A stretch of DNA of 64,000 nucleotides. Origin: an uncultured Bacilli bacterium. Its GTDB lineage: Bacteria; Bacillota_I; Bacilli_A; RF39; UBA660. Of the stretch, positions 33,001 through 41,917 are shown piece after piece; position 1 is the first letter of the stretch, and each line of letters starts with the position of its first letter. The stretch spans positions 1 through 64,000 of the forward strand of contig CANQFD010000004.1 of NCBI GenBank assembly GCA_947598325.1, written 5' to 3'. The translations under genes were made by a program, and so were the position numbers. The notes under the pieces are model-generated. The model ran no database searches, was not told the DNA's origin, and saw nothing but the letters and a program-made list of their open reading frames with translations.

Positions 33001-36000
33001 GTTGCATAAAAGTTCCTGACTGTTCTTCTTCACTATATGTTCCACTGTTTGTATCTTTTACTGCATCTAACATTTTTGTATAATATGCAGATGAGTCTAC
33101 CTTTGCTTCTGCTTCTGCTAATATTTGAAGAGTTGCTACTTGTACACTGTCTCCTGCATCTATTTTTGCATTATATAAATATGGAGTTTCTGTTACTTTT
33201 CCTTCAATTGCAACTATACCTTCTATTCTTCCATCAAAGAAATTAAATGTTCCATTATCAGAATTTGATAATCCAACTTCTTTTCCAACAATATTAGGTT
33301 TTGAAGTTGAAACAGAAAGTTCCTCCTCATTTTCTCCTAATTGCAATAAACCTTCATCAAGATTCTTTAGAGCTGTATCTGTTTTATTAACTATAGATCC
33401 TAATTCTTCTCCATTATCTATTATTTTAAGTTCTCCACTATTTTCTATTGTATAATCTCTTGTTCCAGTAATTGTTTTACCATTTAAATCCAATGTTACA
33501 TCTTGGCCTTCTAATACTTTTGCACTTTCATCTGTACTTAATACCATTTGAATTGTACATTGTTCTTCTCCACATGAATCTATTGCTTGTTGTACACTTG
33601 GAAAATCTTCATAGTCATCTTCGCTATCATATAAAGAATCATTTCTTCCAATTATTCTTGCAACTATTACTCTTTTAGATGTTCTTATTTCTTTTTCTTT
33701 TATTATACTTTCGTTACCTACTTTATCAGTTGCTACTACTTTTATTGTATATGGTGTATCTTCATCAAGATTATCTATTAAATAATTAGTTATCTCTTTT
33801 TCACTATTTAAATCTTCTGTATAAGTATCACTAAATATTTCTGAATCATTTTTAAGTATTTTTATAGTATCTAATCCTGATTCATTATCTATTGCACTTA
33901 CACTTATTCTAAAACTTGTTGGTGTTATATCGCTCTCATTTATATCATTTACTGTTGGAGCTATTTTATCTATGTTGTTTATCAAATGTGTTTCTATTTC
34001 ACTTTCTACACCTTTTTTAACTGATTTTGCTAGTATACTTCCGTTATCTGTTACTTCAAAAGGTACACTATAGTCAGTATATCCTGTTTCACTTTCACCT
34101 TTTTTATAAACAAAAGTATATTCTGGGTGAGTATCGTTACTTATTGTTACTGTTACTTTATCTTTTACCCATTCTTCTGGTGAATGTGTTATCTTTGGTT
34201 TTTCAACTAATTCATAACTACTATATAGAACTATACTTTCTGTTATTGGTTTTTGAAAATCAAATATCACTCCATCTAAAGTCCAACCTAAAAATATATT
34301 ATAATCTTTACTTGGATCATCTATTTTTTCTACTGTTTCACCATATAATACGTCTTTAACAGTTTGATTATCACCATCTATAAATGTAACTGTATATCCT
34401 TGTTTTGTTGCATTATAAGTTGCTGTATATACTGCATCACCTGTTACTTGTGCTATTGGTGGGTTCCAATCTTTAAAAGTATATGTATATTCACTTGTTG
34501 CTTTTTTTGTTGGAGTTTCACCTTTATATGTTGGTGTTGTTCCATATTCTAAAGTTTCTTCCTGAAGCTGAGTTCCATCCTCATTTATAAATTTTATTGT
34601 ATAACTTCTTTTTTGGCTTGTGTATGTTGCTTTATATGTTGCTTCACCCGTTACAGTTGTTAATTGTGGTGTCCATCCACTAAATGTATATGAATATTCA
34701 TCAGTTGATTCTTTAACAGGAGTTCCATCATATGATGGCATTGCTCCATACTCATACATTTCTTCTTTTAATTGTGAGTCATCATCATCTACAAATTTTA
34801 TTTTATAACTTCTTTTTTCACTTGTATATGTTGCTGTATATGTTGCATCATCTGTTGCAGGTACTATTTGTGGTGTCCATCCATTAAATGTATATGAATA
34901 TTCATCAGTTGATGGTTTAACAGGATCCTCTTTAGGATCTGCTAGTGTAGAATAAGATGGAGTTTCCCCATATTTTACTGTTCTTACTACAAGAACGCTC
35001 TCATCATAATTTTTAAAAGTTATTTGATAACCATTTATTTCATAAACTGCATATAGTGTTATATCATTTGTAACTTCAGTATCAAAAGAATACTCAGCTG
35101 GACTTGCATCATAATCACTTTCATTTTCCAAAGTCCAATATCTAAATGTATATCCAGTTTTAGTTGGATTAGCACTTGGCTTTGTATCAGCAGCAGTATA
35201 ACTATCTAATACTGTACCAGAATGATACTCAGTACCTTCATTCATATAAGTTACTTTGTGTCTATTTTCATTAAATTTTCCATATATTACAGTTGGTTTT
35301 GTAATTTTTGTTTTAAAATCATATTCAGTTATTAAACTTTCCTCATTATACCATTTATCAAATAAGTATCCTTTTTTAGTTGGAGTATCTGGTACGCTTG
35401 CTGTTTTTCCTTCCATAACATATTGTTGACCTACTACTTGTTCTCCTATTTTAAATGTAACTTCATAAACTTCTTTTGCTGTATATGTACTTTCTAATTC
35501 TAAATCTCCAGTTATTTGTTCAGTAAAAGTATACTTAGTATCTGTTCCTTTTATTACCCATCCACTAAAGTTATAGTCTTCCTTTGTAGGTTCAAAAGAT
35601 GGTTTACTAATTGTACTAAAATGTTCAACATCAGTTAATCTTAAATTTTCTAATTCTGTACCTTGGTCAAAAAATTTTACAGTATATTTCTTTATTTCGT
35701 ATCTACTGTATGCTGTTACATTTCCTTCTACAGTAAGTGGAAGTTTTACTTCATTATCATTAATTGTATACCATCCTACGAAATTATAACCCTCTTTTTT
35801 TGGTTCATCTACTGTTATTACTTCACCATATGTTGCATCAGTTCTGTTTAAAACTTCCTTATCTCCGTCAATAAATTTTACAACATATTTTGTTTTAACA
35901 AATTTACCAACCAATACCATGCTTTTTTCAACTGTAATGCTTTCTTCTTGTTTTTCATCATCTAAGTACCAACCTATAAAATCATAATGTGGTCTTTCTT

Positions 36001-37921
36001 CTGGATCTGTTAGTTGTACTTTTTCTTTATAATAATATTTTTCTGGTTCCTTTAATTGATTTCCACCTTCATCAACATACCTAACTTCATATTGTCTTTT
36101 CTTAGATGTATATGTAGCTACATATGTTTCATCACTTGTTGCTTCTTTTATTTGTTTATCCCAGCCAGCAAATTCATACTCATATGTTTTAGATTCTTCT
36201 TCAGTTGATACTCTGTTTGGCTTCTCTTTACTATATACAGGTAATTCTTTATATAATACTTCTTTTTCTTCTAGTAAACTATTATCATTGTTTACAAATT
36301 TTATTTTATACTTATTAATTTCATATTTACTATATAATGTTAAATCCTCTGATACTGTTATTGGTTCTTTATATTCAACATCATCAGAAGTAAACCATCC
36401 TTTAAAAGTATGACCTTCTTTTGAAACTTCTGGTACCTTTGATATAATTGATCCTTCTTCGTATTCTTCTCTTTGTACGATTTTTCCATCATCTACGAAA
36501 GTTACTGTATATTTTTTTGCATCTTCATTTATATATTTTCCATACAATATAAGATCTTTATTAACTTCATTTTCAAAATTGTATTTATTCGTAAAATTCT
36601 TATCTGTATACCATCCACTAAACTCATGGTCAGTACTTGGTACATTTAATTCTTCTATTTTTTCGCCTTCTAATACTTCTAGTTCTTTATAAACTTTACC
36701 GTCTAATATATATGCTACTTTTTCATAAACTTCGCCCATTATTTTTACTTTATTCAAATATGTTTTTGCTTCATCAGTTTTTGAAATATCTAGTATTAAT
36801 TTTACTTCCTTTACTTCTCCTGCATTTATTGTTATACCTTCTAAAGCTTTATTATATAGATATCCATTTTTTTCAGTCCAATTAGGATTTTTTTCACTAT
36901 TAAATTCTAATCCTTCAGGAATATTTTCCTTTACTAGTGATATTACTCCTGATTTTTTTCCTGTATTTATAACTTTTACTTTATATTCAATTTCACCTTG
37001 TAATTCTTTTAATTCTTTTACTGATTGATTTACCTTGCTCATTTCATCATATGTATATTCAGTTTCTTTTGAATTATTTATTAATTTTACTTTTGTAATA
37101 TATTTTTTTACATCTATTGCAAATGGTTTTACCTTTTTTAAATATATATTAAGCAGTGCATTTTCTTCTAATTCTACTGTTTTAGAAGATACTATTTCAT
37201 ACATATCTTCAACTACTTCAACTGTATAAACACCATTTTCTATATCAGAAAATACATATTTACCATTTTTATTTGAATATGTTCTTTGTACTTCTTTGCC
37301 ATCTTTTACCAATTTTAATTCTATGTTTGGTAATATAGTCTTTCCATCATCCTGTCTAACATCCCCAGTTATACTGTTAGTTTTTACAATAACTGGATCA
37401 GTTACTAATTTTTTATATGATGAATCAGTAGATTCTTTTATTTCTATACTAGGATTTAATTTAAATCCATCTGGAGCACCTTGAACATAAATATACAAAT
37501 TTATTGTTTGTTCCTTTGACTGTTCAACATCACTAATATTTATTGTTATAGTCTTTTTATCTTCACTTATAACACTTGTTATATTTTCTGCTTTTATTTC
37601 CTTAAACTGTGCGTATTCTTTTTCATTATCATTTAATGTAGCCTTTATTTCAACATTTCTTTTCCCAGCATCAACATTTTCATCTAATTTATAGTTGATT
37701 TCATATTTTATTTTATCTTTACTTTTAATTAGATTAGTTTCATTTTTTGCTGTTGCCTCATTTATATTTGCGTTTATTAAACTTACTGTTGCTTTATCAA
37801 CTCTAACTAATCCTTTATATCTATCTATAATTGGTATATTATTAATCACAATTATTCCAATTACTAAAACCATTATTGATATTAATATCTTATATTTTTT
37901 ATTTGCTAATTTTGAAATCAT
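24023..37921 (-). CDS. giant cell-surface protein: InlB-type B/Flg_new repeats, LamG-like domain, beta-helix-like modules, C-terminal TM
   Basis: 4632 aa; N-terminal TM; repeats like YTVTFVDDGKIVQREEYEEGS..GHTFKGWFTSDD..DLTLYSKY; LamG-like region; recurrent YxNLKDAV..LDLNGK..NFITNNGxLxIxDS modules; C-terminal SSLFVLLSLVAVICVLLYLIKRQ. Confidence 0.85.
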   Translation of the reverse strand: MISKLANKKYKILISIMVLVIGIIVINNIPIIDRYKGLVRVDKATVSLINANINEATAKNETNLIKSKDKIKYEINYKLDENVDAGKRNVEIKATLNDNEKEYAQFKEIKAENITSVISEDKKTITINISDVEQSKEQTINLYIYVQGAPDGFKLNPSIEIKESTDSSYKKLVTDPVIVKTNSITGDVRQDDGKTILPNIELKLVKDGKEVQRTYSNKNGKYVFSDIENGVYTVEVVEDMYEIVSSKTVELEENALLNIYLKKVKPFAIDVKKYITKVKLINNSKETEYTYDEMSKVNQSVKELKELQGEIEYKVKVINTGKKSGVISLVKENIPEGLEFNSEKNPNWTEKNGYLYNKALEGITINAGEVKEVKLILDISKTDEAKTYLNKVKIMGEVYEKVAYILDGKVYKELEVLEGEKIEELNVPSTDHEFSGWYTDKNFTNKYNFENEVNKDLILYGKYINEDAKKYTVTFVDDGKIVQREEYEEGSIISKVPEVSKEGHTFKGWFTSDDVEYKEPITVSEDLTLYSKYEINKYKIKFVNNDNSLLEEKEVLYKELPVYSKEKPNRVSTEEESKTYEYEFAGWDKQIKEATSDETYVATYTSKKRQYEVRYVDEGGNQLKEPEKYYYKEKVQLTDPEERPHYDFIGWYLDDEKQEESITVEKSMVLVGKFVKTKYVVKFIDGDKEVLNRTDATYGEVITVDEPKKEGYNFVGWYTINDNEVKLPLTVEGNVTAYSRYEIKKYTVKFFDQGTELENLRLTDVEHFSTISKPSFEPTKEDYNFSGWVIKGTDTKYTFTEQITGDLELESTYTAKEVYEVTFKIGEQVVGQQYVMEGKTASVPDTPTKKGYLFDKWYNEESLITEYDFKTKITKPTVIYGKFNENRHKVTYMNEGTEYHSGTVLDSYTAADTKPSANPTKTGYTFRYWTLENESDYDASPAEYSFDTEVTNDITLYAVYEINGYQITFKNYDESVLVVRTVKYGETPSYSTLADPKEDPVKPSTDEYSYTFNGWTPQIVPATDDATYTATYTSEKRSYKIKFVDDDDSQLKEEMYEYGAMPSYDGTPVKESTDEYSYTFSGWTPQLTTVTGEATYKATYTSQKRSYTIKFINEDGTQLQEETLEYGTTPTYKGETPTKKATSEYTYTFKDWNPPIAQVTGDAVYTATYNATKQGYTVTFIDGDNQTVKDVLYGETVEKIDDPSKDYNIFLGWTLDGVIFDFQKPITESIVLYSSYELVEKPKITHSPEEWVKDKVTVTISNDTHPEYTFVYKKGESETGYTDYSVPFEVTDNGSILAKSVKKGVESEIETHLINNIDKIAPTVNDINESDITPTSFRISVSAIDNESGLDTIKILKNDSEIFSDTYTEDLNSEKEITNYLIDNLDEDTPYTIKVVATDKVGNESIIKEKEIRTSKRVIVARIIGRNDSLYDSEDDYEDFPSVQQAIDSCGEEQCTIQMVLSTDESAKVLEGQDVTLDLNGKTITGTRDYTIENSGELKIIDNGEELGSIVNKTDTALKNLDEGLLQLGENEEELSVSTSKPNIVGKEVGLSNSDNGTFNFFDGRIEGIVAIEGKVTETPYLYNAKIDAGDSVQVATLQILAEAEAKVDSSAYYTKMLDAVKDTNSGTYSEEEQSGTFMQLAYTPGIYGFDYDEEQRTLTSNNYHILNSQANSYIKIDLRNEEKNKQISISGQLYSGRADYGYVIITNSKDIPNYDQENGRLVLQSNTATITNATKVLEKGKVYYLHIGYKKTGTTNYSNDKFVINDIKIRDIPKFEVSEEDYIQVTDGNTYGFDYDEALGTYTSNNQGQPNTTASSAIKVDMTNEEVDRKLKIDVEISSNTSSYGYIYVTDSSAMPTLNTNGRYVYIYGQQSNEVEITLKAHQENYIHMIYKKNSATSGLNGDYFKINFIGNPGDYIYDHTSTKDVPVLNEEVNTVQLLKDVTLTSPMEIEDTKAIILDLNGKTLTTSTDNYVIDNFGSLKIIDSKYSYDQSTALEEQRKLQEQYDKDYQEKTEKYNNTKKETQLLYDVEYDSEIEKAVEETNKKYTTDDYTKDSLLLQLDGIEHGEEDGKWKDLSDKKHDGTINNVQVNEDHLEFNGTDSYVDFGKAKDLGLEDNHSLTIDILFGYTESQNTKSIVSAWDVSSSITGGLSFGIDNSQSDIIKQCADDCDNNKINSTKKLNDGLKHHVVAIFDFESNEMKLYIDGNLENSETMNPSMTLGNNSLIIGSLNKETDFYKGNIYNVNIYNKALTEEEINQNYKVDKARYNIGNEKLNFNENLEAGALIAKLSGRDYTKVNGEPVLAGVMYDGRTYTGILLVGPTPESVQFKTYGSTFFSKGTIEYNGVNYYWNGMEYSMPGKLKSTDGFAIPLDSTNETDGIKELLHKNTIYENQNNLNLISDVYCQDSWESTQQEENSLELNLDEEKTITSFKIYGNDRNKYPKSVELKGSKDGETYETIVLKDSLEAKGLNEYSEITIDREKYDSYKYFKWILTNETNDISISEIELEIYDIIHKQFSKLDTNIELNADNFKYSATNTSSSNMTIQTDKINFTTSYGDNTSVIYYTKKITVSENVPIAVSGNLGIFENYHDNESLGTVYIGFSKTNDKNISDFEEYVTRDANKNNELKEDFEVTISEPGEYYFKIVTYHNNTSNSNTITGSLYNLKISSNVPPVLKQAVLTASTLQGNILGTTNTAINNNKNAKLNIEQGIVNLSKGASTSAINNNGEIKFGKDSIINLLSSATTGIGITNFSNGTITSTGLNITLNASSTYGIYNLSSQKQTLDNITINMADNSSGSHGIHNNSNSNITFHNSKIIGDSSSGTSAAIYNENGNIEINGNSILSSPGNIIYNQKGTIDIDSISNMYSNDRNSSRTQAYLIHNEDKMNIKGVNLDVGYKGFLDSTSSSETKISSSTITKNDLSNNREKLMNISGTNKIEESTIEMNANSDALWISENSNVNLINSHIKNNSSNPAISSNAQYTNRKTNLKIDGGSLTSKDGSAIYIIHGEATDLEIGTNDESEPLNEPYIEGSTNGIEVDGETAQIKFYDGVVAKKIPSSNQYYDTIKNSISDIPAGYSLDVTNGDDKEKLSLAKGGSSVAKIDNNEYPTIQEAVNSVKNSEQTEIQITRDLYTNEKVAINEDQNIKINFKGHNIKLYTKENFITNNGNLEIVDTDSEETTLKGYTNNIILNNGDIKISNITIQNLSKGITVENNKDFTLLDNATITRESNAVRGITNNKNLTISDSTITNDGILNNNDAIINFNGGNIGALTANSSSSFVLNNGTFNMTKGLIGRENNISGSNIPFGIENNAQGNLNITGGKIMGINGIKNSGNGTISNMTVGDDKNYNSVYQFLQMKGGELTLTSNDVKTSDMCIYLDYSAPSTVNINSGSYISNGSEALSMHASTNNSTINIDGASLQSNNSSHSAIKILGRSNTLNLYSGKVKVNSITKPAISLESNTAKLVIGKKDGNVENDLVDIEGGLYGLSNTAEAEVKFYDGTIKGYSEAIYGKVAVTEDAYDIKKEKYDEDQVKKEKAYLAQVPSFKIKSTEAEFYNLKDAVEAVTTEGETIELLRNITILSTIEPTTIPAEKNIILDLNGYKITSNNNNFITNEGTLKITDSKVTSGDDVNCTSAIESSTTNIILNNGTLTIGTTKILTTGNSSTIVNNKIMTIDGGFVYNNGGSHTSTIINNKNAQVTTKNSRLESNSGNSYVIDNSGTIDIQTGTKINGPKLINNLSEANAKITDAVLNGSSVVITNNGVATIESTEIGSDEKDKERVTGVIENNNDLTIKNCNVKLSNISNGSRMLIDGGTIYSTSFNNTNELTIKNKATVTTKNSIINTSGTITLGTKGDTNGGEELIVSTSEPTIEGDEYGITNNGTLNFYDGIIKGKTKAVNGSVSVVEDNYSIYSDTQDGYKCIYLKKEHVARLLSKEDIETNYYYNLKDAIAAAASQDTIKILRNLTITSTMDSVTIPSDKEITIDVAGYTIDSGNENTIINDGTLKLIDSSKKDPELGTGLLQNSSATNNIIRNNKDLESEISINGKIENYGTYKVLNGNLSNHNYSGNIIIDNKENGNLEISGGNIINSYIENSGDTNISGGIIDRLTNNRTLNMTNGTLKNLTNNGEANIKEYTTSESSNITNEEKGNLTLENCTYTDNLHIVNNSNLTIKGGTYSDLYIDSNAAKNTTFESTTVTLQTTSRSDFDKRFGGILKIKGSTLTSPNAFRLFSCESTIDNSTINLSDYIDMSGGTLAVENNSQIISSADAIHAIRATINISKDSNKIEGNRAISLDNSSTLNIGDNDKNVLNTPEIIGREYGIYNDGKGIINFYDGTIKGAIAISGEVNEVATGYKIVTSDEEGTGLKVATLGVVGEADRVAAVNGVNFDNLKAAINSVPKTGVETNVILYSNVTLSEDITIKSGQNIKLYLNNFTITYSGHNFIKEADGNIEVISGRPQGAALGNIVNKVKEVLNIDQVTKDIIIYEMEDGSKLSPEKTYTLYKLEDGNYDVVMMDEEDQVGRYIKGNSIKDMHTVRGRLYINDLPKGNYKLLDNDGKEILFNITSEGQIYGNIRESIQGVSTTLVATAMTELIISIQTGNAKSSLFVLLSLVAVICVLLYLIKRQNNALTRL

Positions 37922-37956
37922 ACTAGACTACTCCTATTCTAAAATTATATATATAC

Positions 37957-37985
37957 ATTTTACCACTACATGTTTTTTTTTTCAA
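37957..37985 (-). promoter_or_regulatory. predicted sigma-A-type promoter of the giant surface protein
   Basis: TTGAAA-17-TAAAAT on minus strand. Confidence 0.5.
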
Positions 37986-38021
37986 TGAATTATTAGTTAA
38001 AACTATGATTTTTTAATAAAA

Positions 38022-38056
38022 AAAAGATATCTATTTATTATTGATAGATATCTTGT
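38022..38056 (-). terminator. recA terminator
   Basis: AAGATATCTATCAATAATAAATAGATATCTTTTTTTT hairpin with T tract. Confidence 0.75.
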
Positions 38057-39050
38057 AGTAATCTCTTACCTTTTTTTCTATTTCTGACTCTAATTTTTTA
38101 TTTTCTTTTAGTAAAGCCTTAACTGTCTCTTTTCCCTGACCAAGTTTCTCTCCATTATATGAATACCATGATCCGCTCTTTTCTAGTATATTAGATTCTG
38201 CAGCCAAATCAATTAATTCAGCTTCTTTGCTTATTCCTTCGCCATACATTATTTCTAAAGTTGCAGTTCTAAACGGTGGTGCCACCTTATTTTTAACGAT
38301 TTTAACATTAGTTCTATTTCCAATAACTTTATCGCCTTGTTTTATTTGTTCACTACGTCTTACTTCCATTCTTATTGTGGAATAAAATTTTAGTGCTCTT
38401 CCACCTGGTGTTGTTTCAGGATTTCCAAACATTACACCAACTTTTTCCCTCAACTGATTTATAAATATAACTATTGTATTTGTTTTATTTATTGTTCCAG
38501 ATAATTTTCTTAAGGCTTGGCTCATTAATCTTGCTTGAAGCCCTACATGAGAGTCACCCATTTCTCCTTCTATTTCTGCTTGTGGAACTAAAGCTGCAAC
38601 TGAATCAATTACAACTATATTAATTACCTCACTTCTTACAAGAGTTTCACATATTTCAAGAGCTTGTTCTCCTGTATCTGGTTGTGATAATAAAAGTTCA
38701 TTGATGTCTACTCCTAAGTTTTTTGCATATACTGGATCTAAAGCATGTTCTGCATCAATAAATGCAGCTCTTCCGCCCATTTTTTGTACTTCAGCTATAG
38801 CATGTAAAGCAAGAGTTGTTTTACCACTAGATTCTGGACCATATATTTCAGCTATTCTTCCTTTTGGTAGTCCACCAACACCAAGTGCTATATCAAGTGC
38901 TAATGATCCACTAGATGATACAGCAATTTCTCTATGAGTATCATCTCCTAATTTCATTATTGCACCTTTTCCAAATTGTTTTTCTATATCTAAAAGAACT
39001 TGTGATAAAATTTTATCTTTATCATTTTTTACATTAGTATCTTTTGTCAT
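38031..39050 (-). CDS. recA: recombinase RecA
   Basis: [40 protein letters not shown]; start placed at MTKDTN (39050) behind AAGGAGGATAAG, not the ORF-track start 39173. Confidence 0.95.
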   Translation of the reverse strand: MTKDTNVKNDKDKILSQVLLDIEKQFGKGAIMKLGDDTHREIAVSSSGSLALDIALGVGGLPKGRIAEIYGPESSGKTTLALHAIAEVQKMGGRAAFIDAEHALDPVYAKNLGVDINELLLSQPDTGEQALEICETLVRSEVINIVVIDSVAALVPQAEIEGEMGDSHVGLQARLMSQALRKLSGTINKTNTIVIFINQLREKVGVMFGNPETTPGGRALKFYSTIRMEVRRSEQIKQGDKVIGNRTNVKIVKNKVAPPFRTATLEIMYGEGISKEAELIDLAAESNILEKSGSWYSYNGEKLGQGKETVKALLKENKKLESEIEKKVRDYYKISINNK

Positions 39051-39219
39051 TCTTATCCTCCTTGTACTAGTAACATCATTATAACTTATGTACCAAATAA
39101 AAGTCAAGTATTTTTCGAACATTTGTTTTATATTTTTGTAAATTTCATACTTCAAATATGTATTTTTGGTCAAAAGAAAAATTACAATTTTGTTAAATAA
39201 TTGTAATTAAAATTTAAAT

Positions 39220-39825
39220 TTATACATTTTTCTTTAAAAACTTGCTATACATTCTATAATATTCATAACCAGATATTACCGATAATACTGTGGCTGCTAT
39301 TATAAAGAAATCATCTACTGCTATATTGATAAGACCAAATGGTAGGTTTCCAAATAATTTAAGTGTTAATCCTATCATTAAAAATGCTGTTTTAAATTTT
39401 CCTGTTTTTATTGCTGCAACTACATTTCCATTATTACCTGCTACCATTTTAAGAGTATTAACTACCGTATCTCTAAGTATTATAATAACTGGAATTATTG
39501 GATGCAAATATCCTTGTGCACATAGTATAATTAATAACCCATTAGTTAATAATTTATCAGCTATAGCATCCATTACTTTTCCAAAATCACTAACTACTTT
39601 ATATTTTCTAGCTAAATAACCATCTAGAAAATCTGTTAAAGATGCTATTATAAAAATTATTCCAGCTATAATCATTTTTGAATCAATTATTACTGTGTTA
39701 TCAATTATAAATCTTTTAAAATTTACATTTACCATACTCCATGGGAATAGTAATATAAATAATATAATTACTGACATAATTATTCTTAACACAGTTATTT
39801 TATTTGGTAAATTTTTATCTTTCAT
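39220..39825 (-). CDS. pgsA: CDP-diacylglycerol--glycerol-3-phosphate 3-phosphatidyltransferase
   Basis: NLPNKITVLRIIMS; DFLDGYLARKYKVVSDFGKVMDAIADK CDP-OH-P signature. Confidence 0.93.
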   Translation of the reverse strand: MKDKNLPNKITVLRIIMSVIILFILLFPWSMVNVNFKRFIIDNTVIIDSKMIIAGIIFIIASLTDFLDGYLARKYKVVSDFGKVMDAIADKLLTNGLLIILCAQGYLHPIIPVIIILRDTVVNTLKMVAGNNGNVVAAIKTGKFKTAFLMIGLTLKLFGNLPFGLINIAVDDFFIIAATVLSVISGYEYYRMYSKFLKKNV

Positions 39826-39836
39826 ATTATCTCCTA

Positions 39837-40304
39837 CTAAACTTCATAACTTACTTTTATATTATCGTTAGATTTTTCATCATTTGTATTAAAGAAAACA
39901 ATTACAAATACTATTATTAATATTATTAACATGATAGTTAAGATAAGTGGAAGTTTGCTTTTTTTATCATCTAATGTTGTATAAGGTGAAGCAATTTTTT
40001 CTTCCTTTTCTTTAATTTTACTTGCTTTCTCTATATCATCAATAGGTATTTTTGATGTTGATTCAAATACGTATTCATTAAATTCATCAATTATTTTCTC
40101 TGAATCCAATCCTAAATACTTTGCATAGTCAGTTATCATACATTTTAATAAAAATATATCTTTAAATAATTTGAAATCACCAATCTCAATTGCTTCAAGT
40201 TGAGAGCTTTTATAATTAAGATCTGCTGCAGCCTCTTCTATAGAAACACCATTTTCTTGTCTTGTTTCTTTTAATATTTCGCCAATTTCTTTCAAATTTT
40301 TCAC
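39837..40304 (-). CDS. RodZ-like HTH membrane protein
   Basis: N-terminal HTH (IGEILKETRQENGVSIEEAA), single TM, upstream of pgsA. Confidence 0.75.
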   Translation of the reverse strand: MKNLKEIGEILKETRQENGVSIEEAAADLNYKSSQLEAIEIGDFKLFKDIFLLKCMITDYAKYLGLDSEKIIDEFNEYVFESTSKIPIDDIEKASKIKEKEEKIASPYTTLDDKKSKLPLILTIMLIILIIVFVIVFFNTNDEKSNDNIKVSYEV

Positions 40305-40330
40305 TCCTTTTTATATAATTATAGTTTTTA

Positions 40331-40676
40331 ATAAGCCATGTTCTGTACCTTTTTACAAGGTGGTAAACATTTATCTATGACATTTTTGTCATCCCTTACT
40401 CGATTCTTATTCTCTAATAAGGGTTCCCCTACCATATTTTGGGTTTCTCGCTTGCGGAGTTTACCAACGTTTCATTTTTTCTTTTTCAAGAAAATTTCGT
40501 CACTGTGGCACTTTATGGTTACTTTATCCATAGAAATCCTTAGGATATTTTACCGTCGTTAGTATTAAACTACTATAGGTTATTTTTTCCCTATACACAA
40601 TCACTACTCTCATCACAGAAGAGTGCGAGCATGGACTTTCCTCTACATTATAAAATGCAGCGTTTACCTAAAAAAC
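40331..40676 (-). ncRNA. rnpB: RNase P RNA component
   Basis: Minus strand has GAGGAAAGTCCATGCTCGCAC near the 5' end and ACAGAACATGGCTTAT at the 3' end. Confidence 0.92.
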
Positions 40677-40678
40677 TA

Positions 40679-41014
40679 TTATAAATCTCCGTCTGAATCT
40701 TTTCCGTATATTATTTTTTCAAGTTGAGATAATCTTCTAAGTACATCAATATTTGTTACTTCTTTTTCGCTATTCTTTACTATTTCCATATTAGCTTTTG
40801 CATTTCTTAGTTTATGTTTTAATTCAAGTATTTCATCAGATAATGTTGATACTTGTTCTTTAAGGTCTTTAACTATCTTTTCATAAGCTCTATAATCACT
40901 TATTACCATATCTAAAGCCTTATCTACTTCTTGAGGTCTATATCCTCTAGCATCAATTTTAAAATCCCAGTTTAAGATTAAATCAGGATTTAGAACTATT
41001 TCGTCAGATTTCAT
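40679..41014 (-). CDS. gpsB: DivIVA-like cell-cycle protein GpsB
   Basis: FKIDARGYRPQEVDKALDMVISDYRAYEKIV; next to recU/pbp1A as in Bacilli. Confidence 0.85.
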   Translation of the reverse strand: MKSDEIVLNPDLILNWDFKIDARGYRPQEVDKALDMVISDYRAYEKIVKDLKEQVSTLSDEILELKHKLRNAKANMEIVKNSEKEVTNIDVLRRLSQLEKIIYGKDSDGDL

Positions 41015-41074
41015 ATATTCTCACCTCTAGTAAATACATTATCACAAAAAAATATAGTTTTGTCAATTCACACT

Positions 41075-41179
41075 TTATTTACTTCTTCTATTATTACAAT
41101 TGATAAGTAAGTTTGTTTTGCTATCTGATATGTCATCTATCATATTTGAAAATATATAAATTAAATATAAATTGTTCAT
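41075..41179 (-). CDS. small ORF of unknown function (MNNLYLIYIFSNMIDDISDSKTNLLINCNNRRSK)
   Basis: 34 aa with good SD (AAAAGGAG, 7-nt spacing); otherwise unsupported. Confidence 0.3.
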   Translation of the reverse strand: MNNLYLIYIFSNMIDDISDSKTNLLINCNNRRSK

Positions 41180-41344
41180 ATATAATCTCCTTTTTATTCT
41201 ATAATATATTTTTTATTAGATTATTTCATTAGTTTCGACATACAATTATATATTTTCCTATAAAATTACAAAATAAAATATTTTTTTTAAATTTAAATAT
41301 ATTAAAATTTTCAATTATATAGTATAATGATAAAGGTGATAATA

Positions 41345-41917
41345 ATGAAATATCCAAACAAAAAGAATATTGTTCACCAAAGTATCATAAATTACGCTAA
41401 TAGAGGAATGAATTTAGAACATGATATAAACATTTCTAATAAATATTATTTAGATAATGATATCGCAGTAATATATAAAAAACCTACTCCCGTTAAAGTG
41501 GTAAAAGTAGATTACAATAATAGAATAAATACAAAAATTAAAGAAGCATACTATGAAACGCCATCTACTACTGATTATAACGGTATATATAAAGGTAAAT
41601 ATATTGATTTTGAAGCAAAAGAAACAAAAAATAATACATCATTTTCTTTAAATAATATACATCCTCATCAGATAAAGCATTTACTAAAGATAGAAAAGCA
41701 TGGTGGTATTTCTTTTTTAATAATTAGGTTTTCAAATTTAAATAAAACATTTTTACTTCCAACAGTAAAATTAGAAAATTTTCTTGTTAATAGTAATAGA
41801 AAATCAATACCATTATCTTATATTGAAGAAAATGGTTATATAATAGAAGAAAAATACCAACCAAGATTAGATTATATAAAATTAATAGATGAAATTTATA
41901 TAGGGGAGATAATATGA
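41345..41917 (+). CDS. recU: Holliday junction resolvase RecU
   Basis: MKYPNKKN..NRGMNLEHDINISN..YKGKYIDFEAKETKN..LNNIHPHQIKHL. Confidence 0.92.
   Translation: MKYPNKKNIVHQSIINYANRGMNLEHDINISNKYYLDNDIAVIYKKPTPVKVVKVDYNNRINTKIKEAYYETPSTTDYNGIYKGKYIDFEAKETKNNTSFSLNNIHPHQIKHLLKIEKHGGISFLIIRFSNLNKTFLLPTVKLENFLVNSNRKSIPLSYIEENGYIIEEKYQPRLDYIKLIDEIYIGEII

Noticed and set aside
24945-37988. About 20 plus-strand ORFs (60-117 aa) antisense to the giant surface gene
   Set aside because: Low-complexity L/Y/F/H-rich shadow translations of an AT-rich repetitive gene; no SD or family signature.
39051-39173. 41-aa N-terminal extension of RecA in the ORF track
   Set aside because: Not RecA-like; a strong SD (AAGGAGGATAAG) precedes MTKDTN at 39050.
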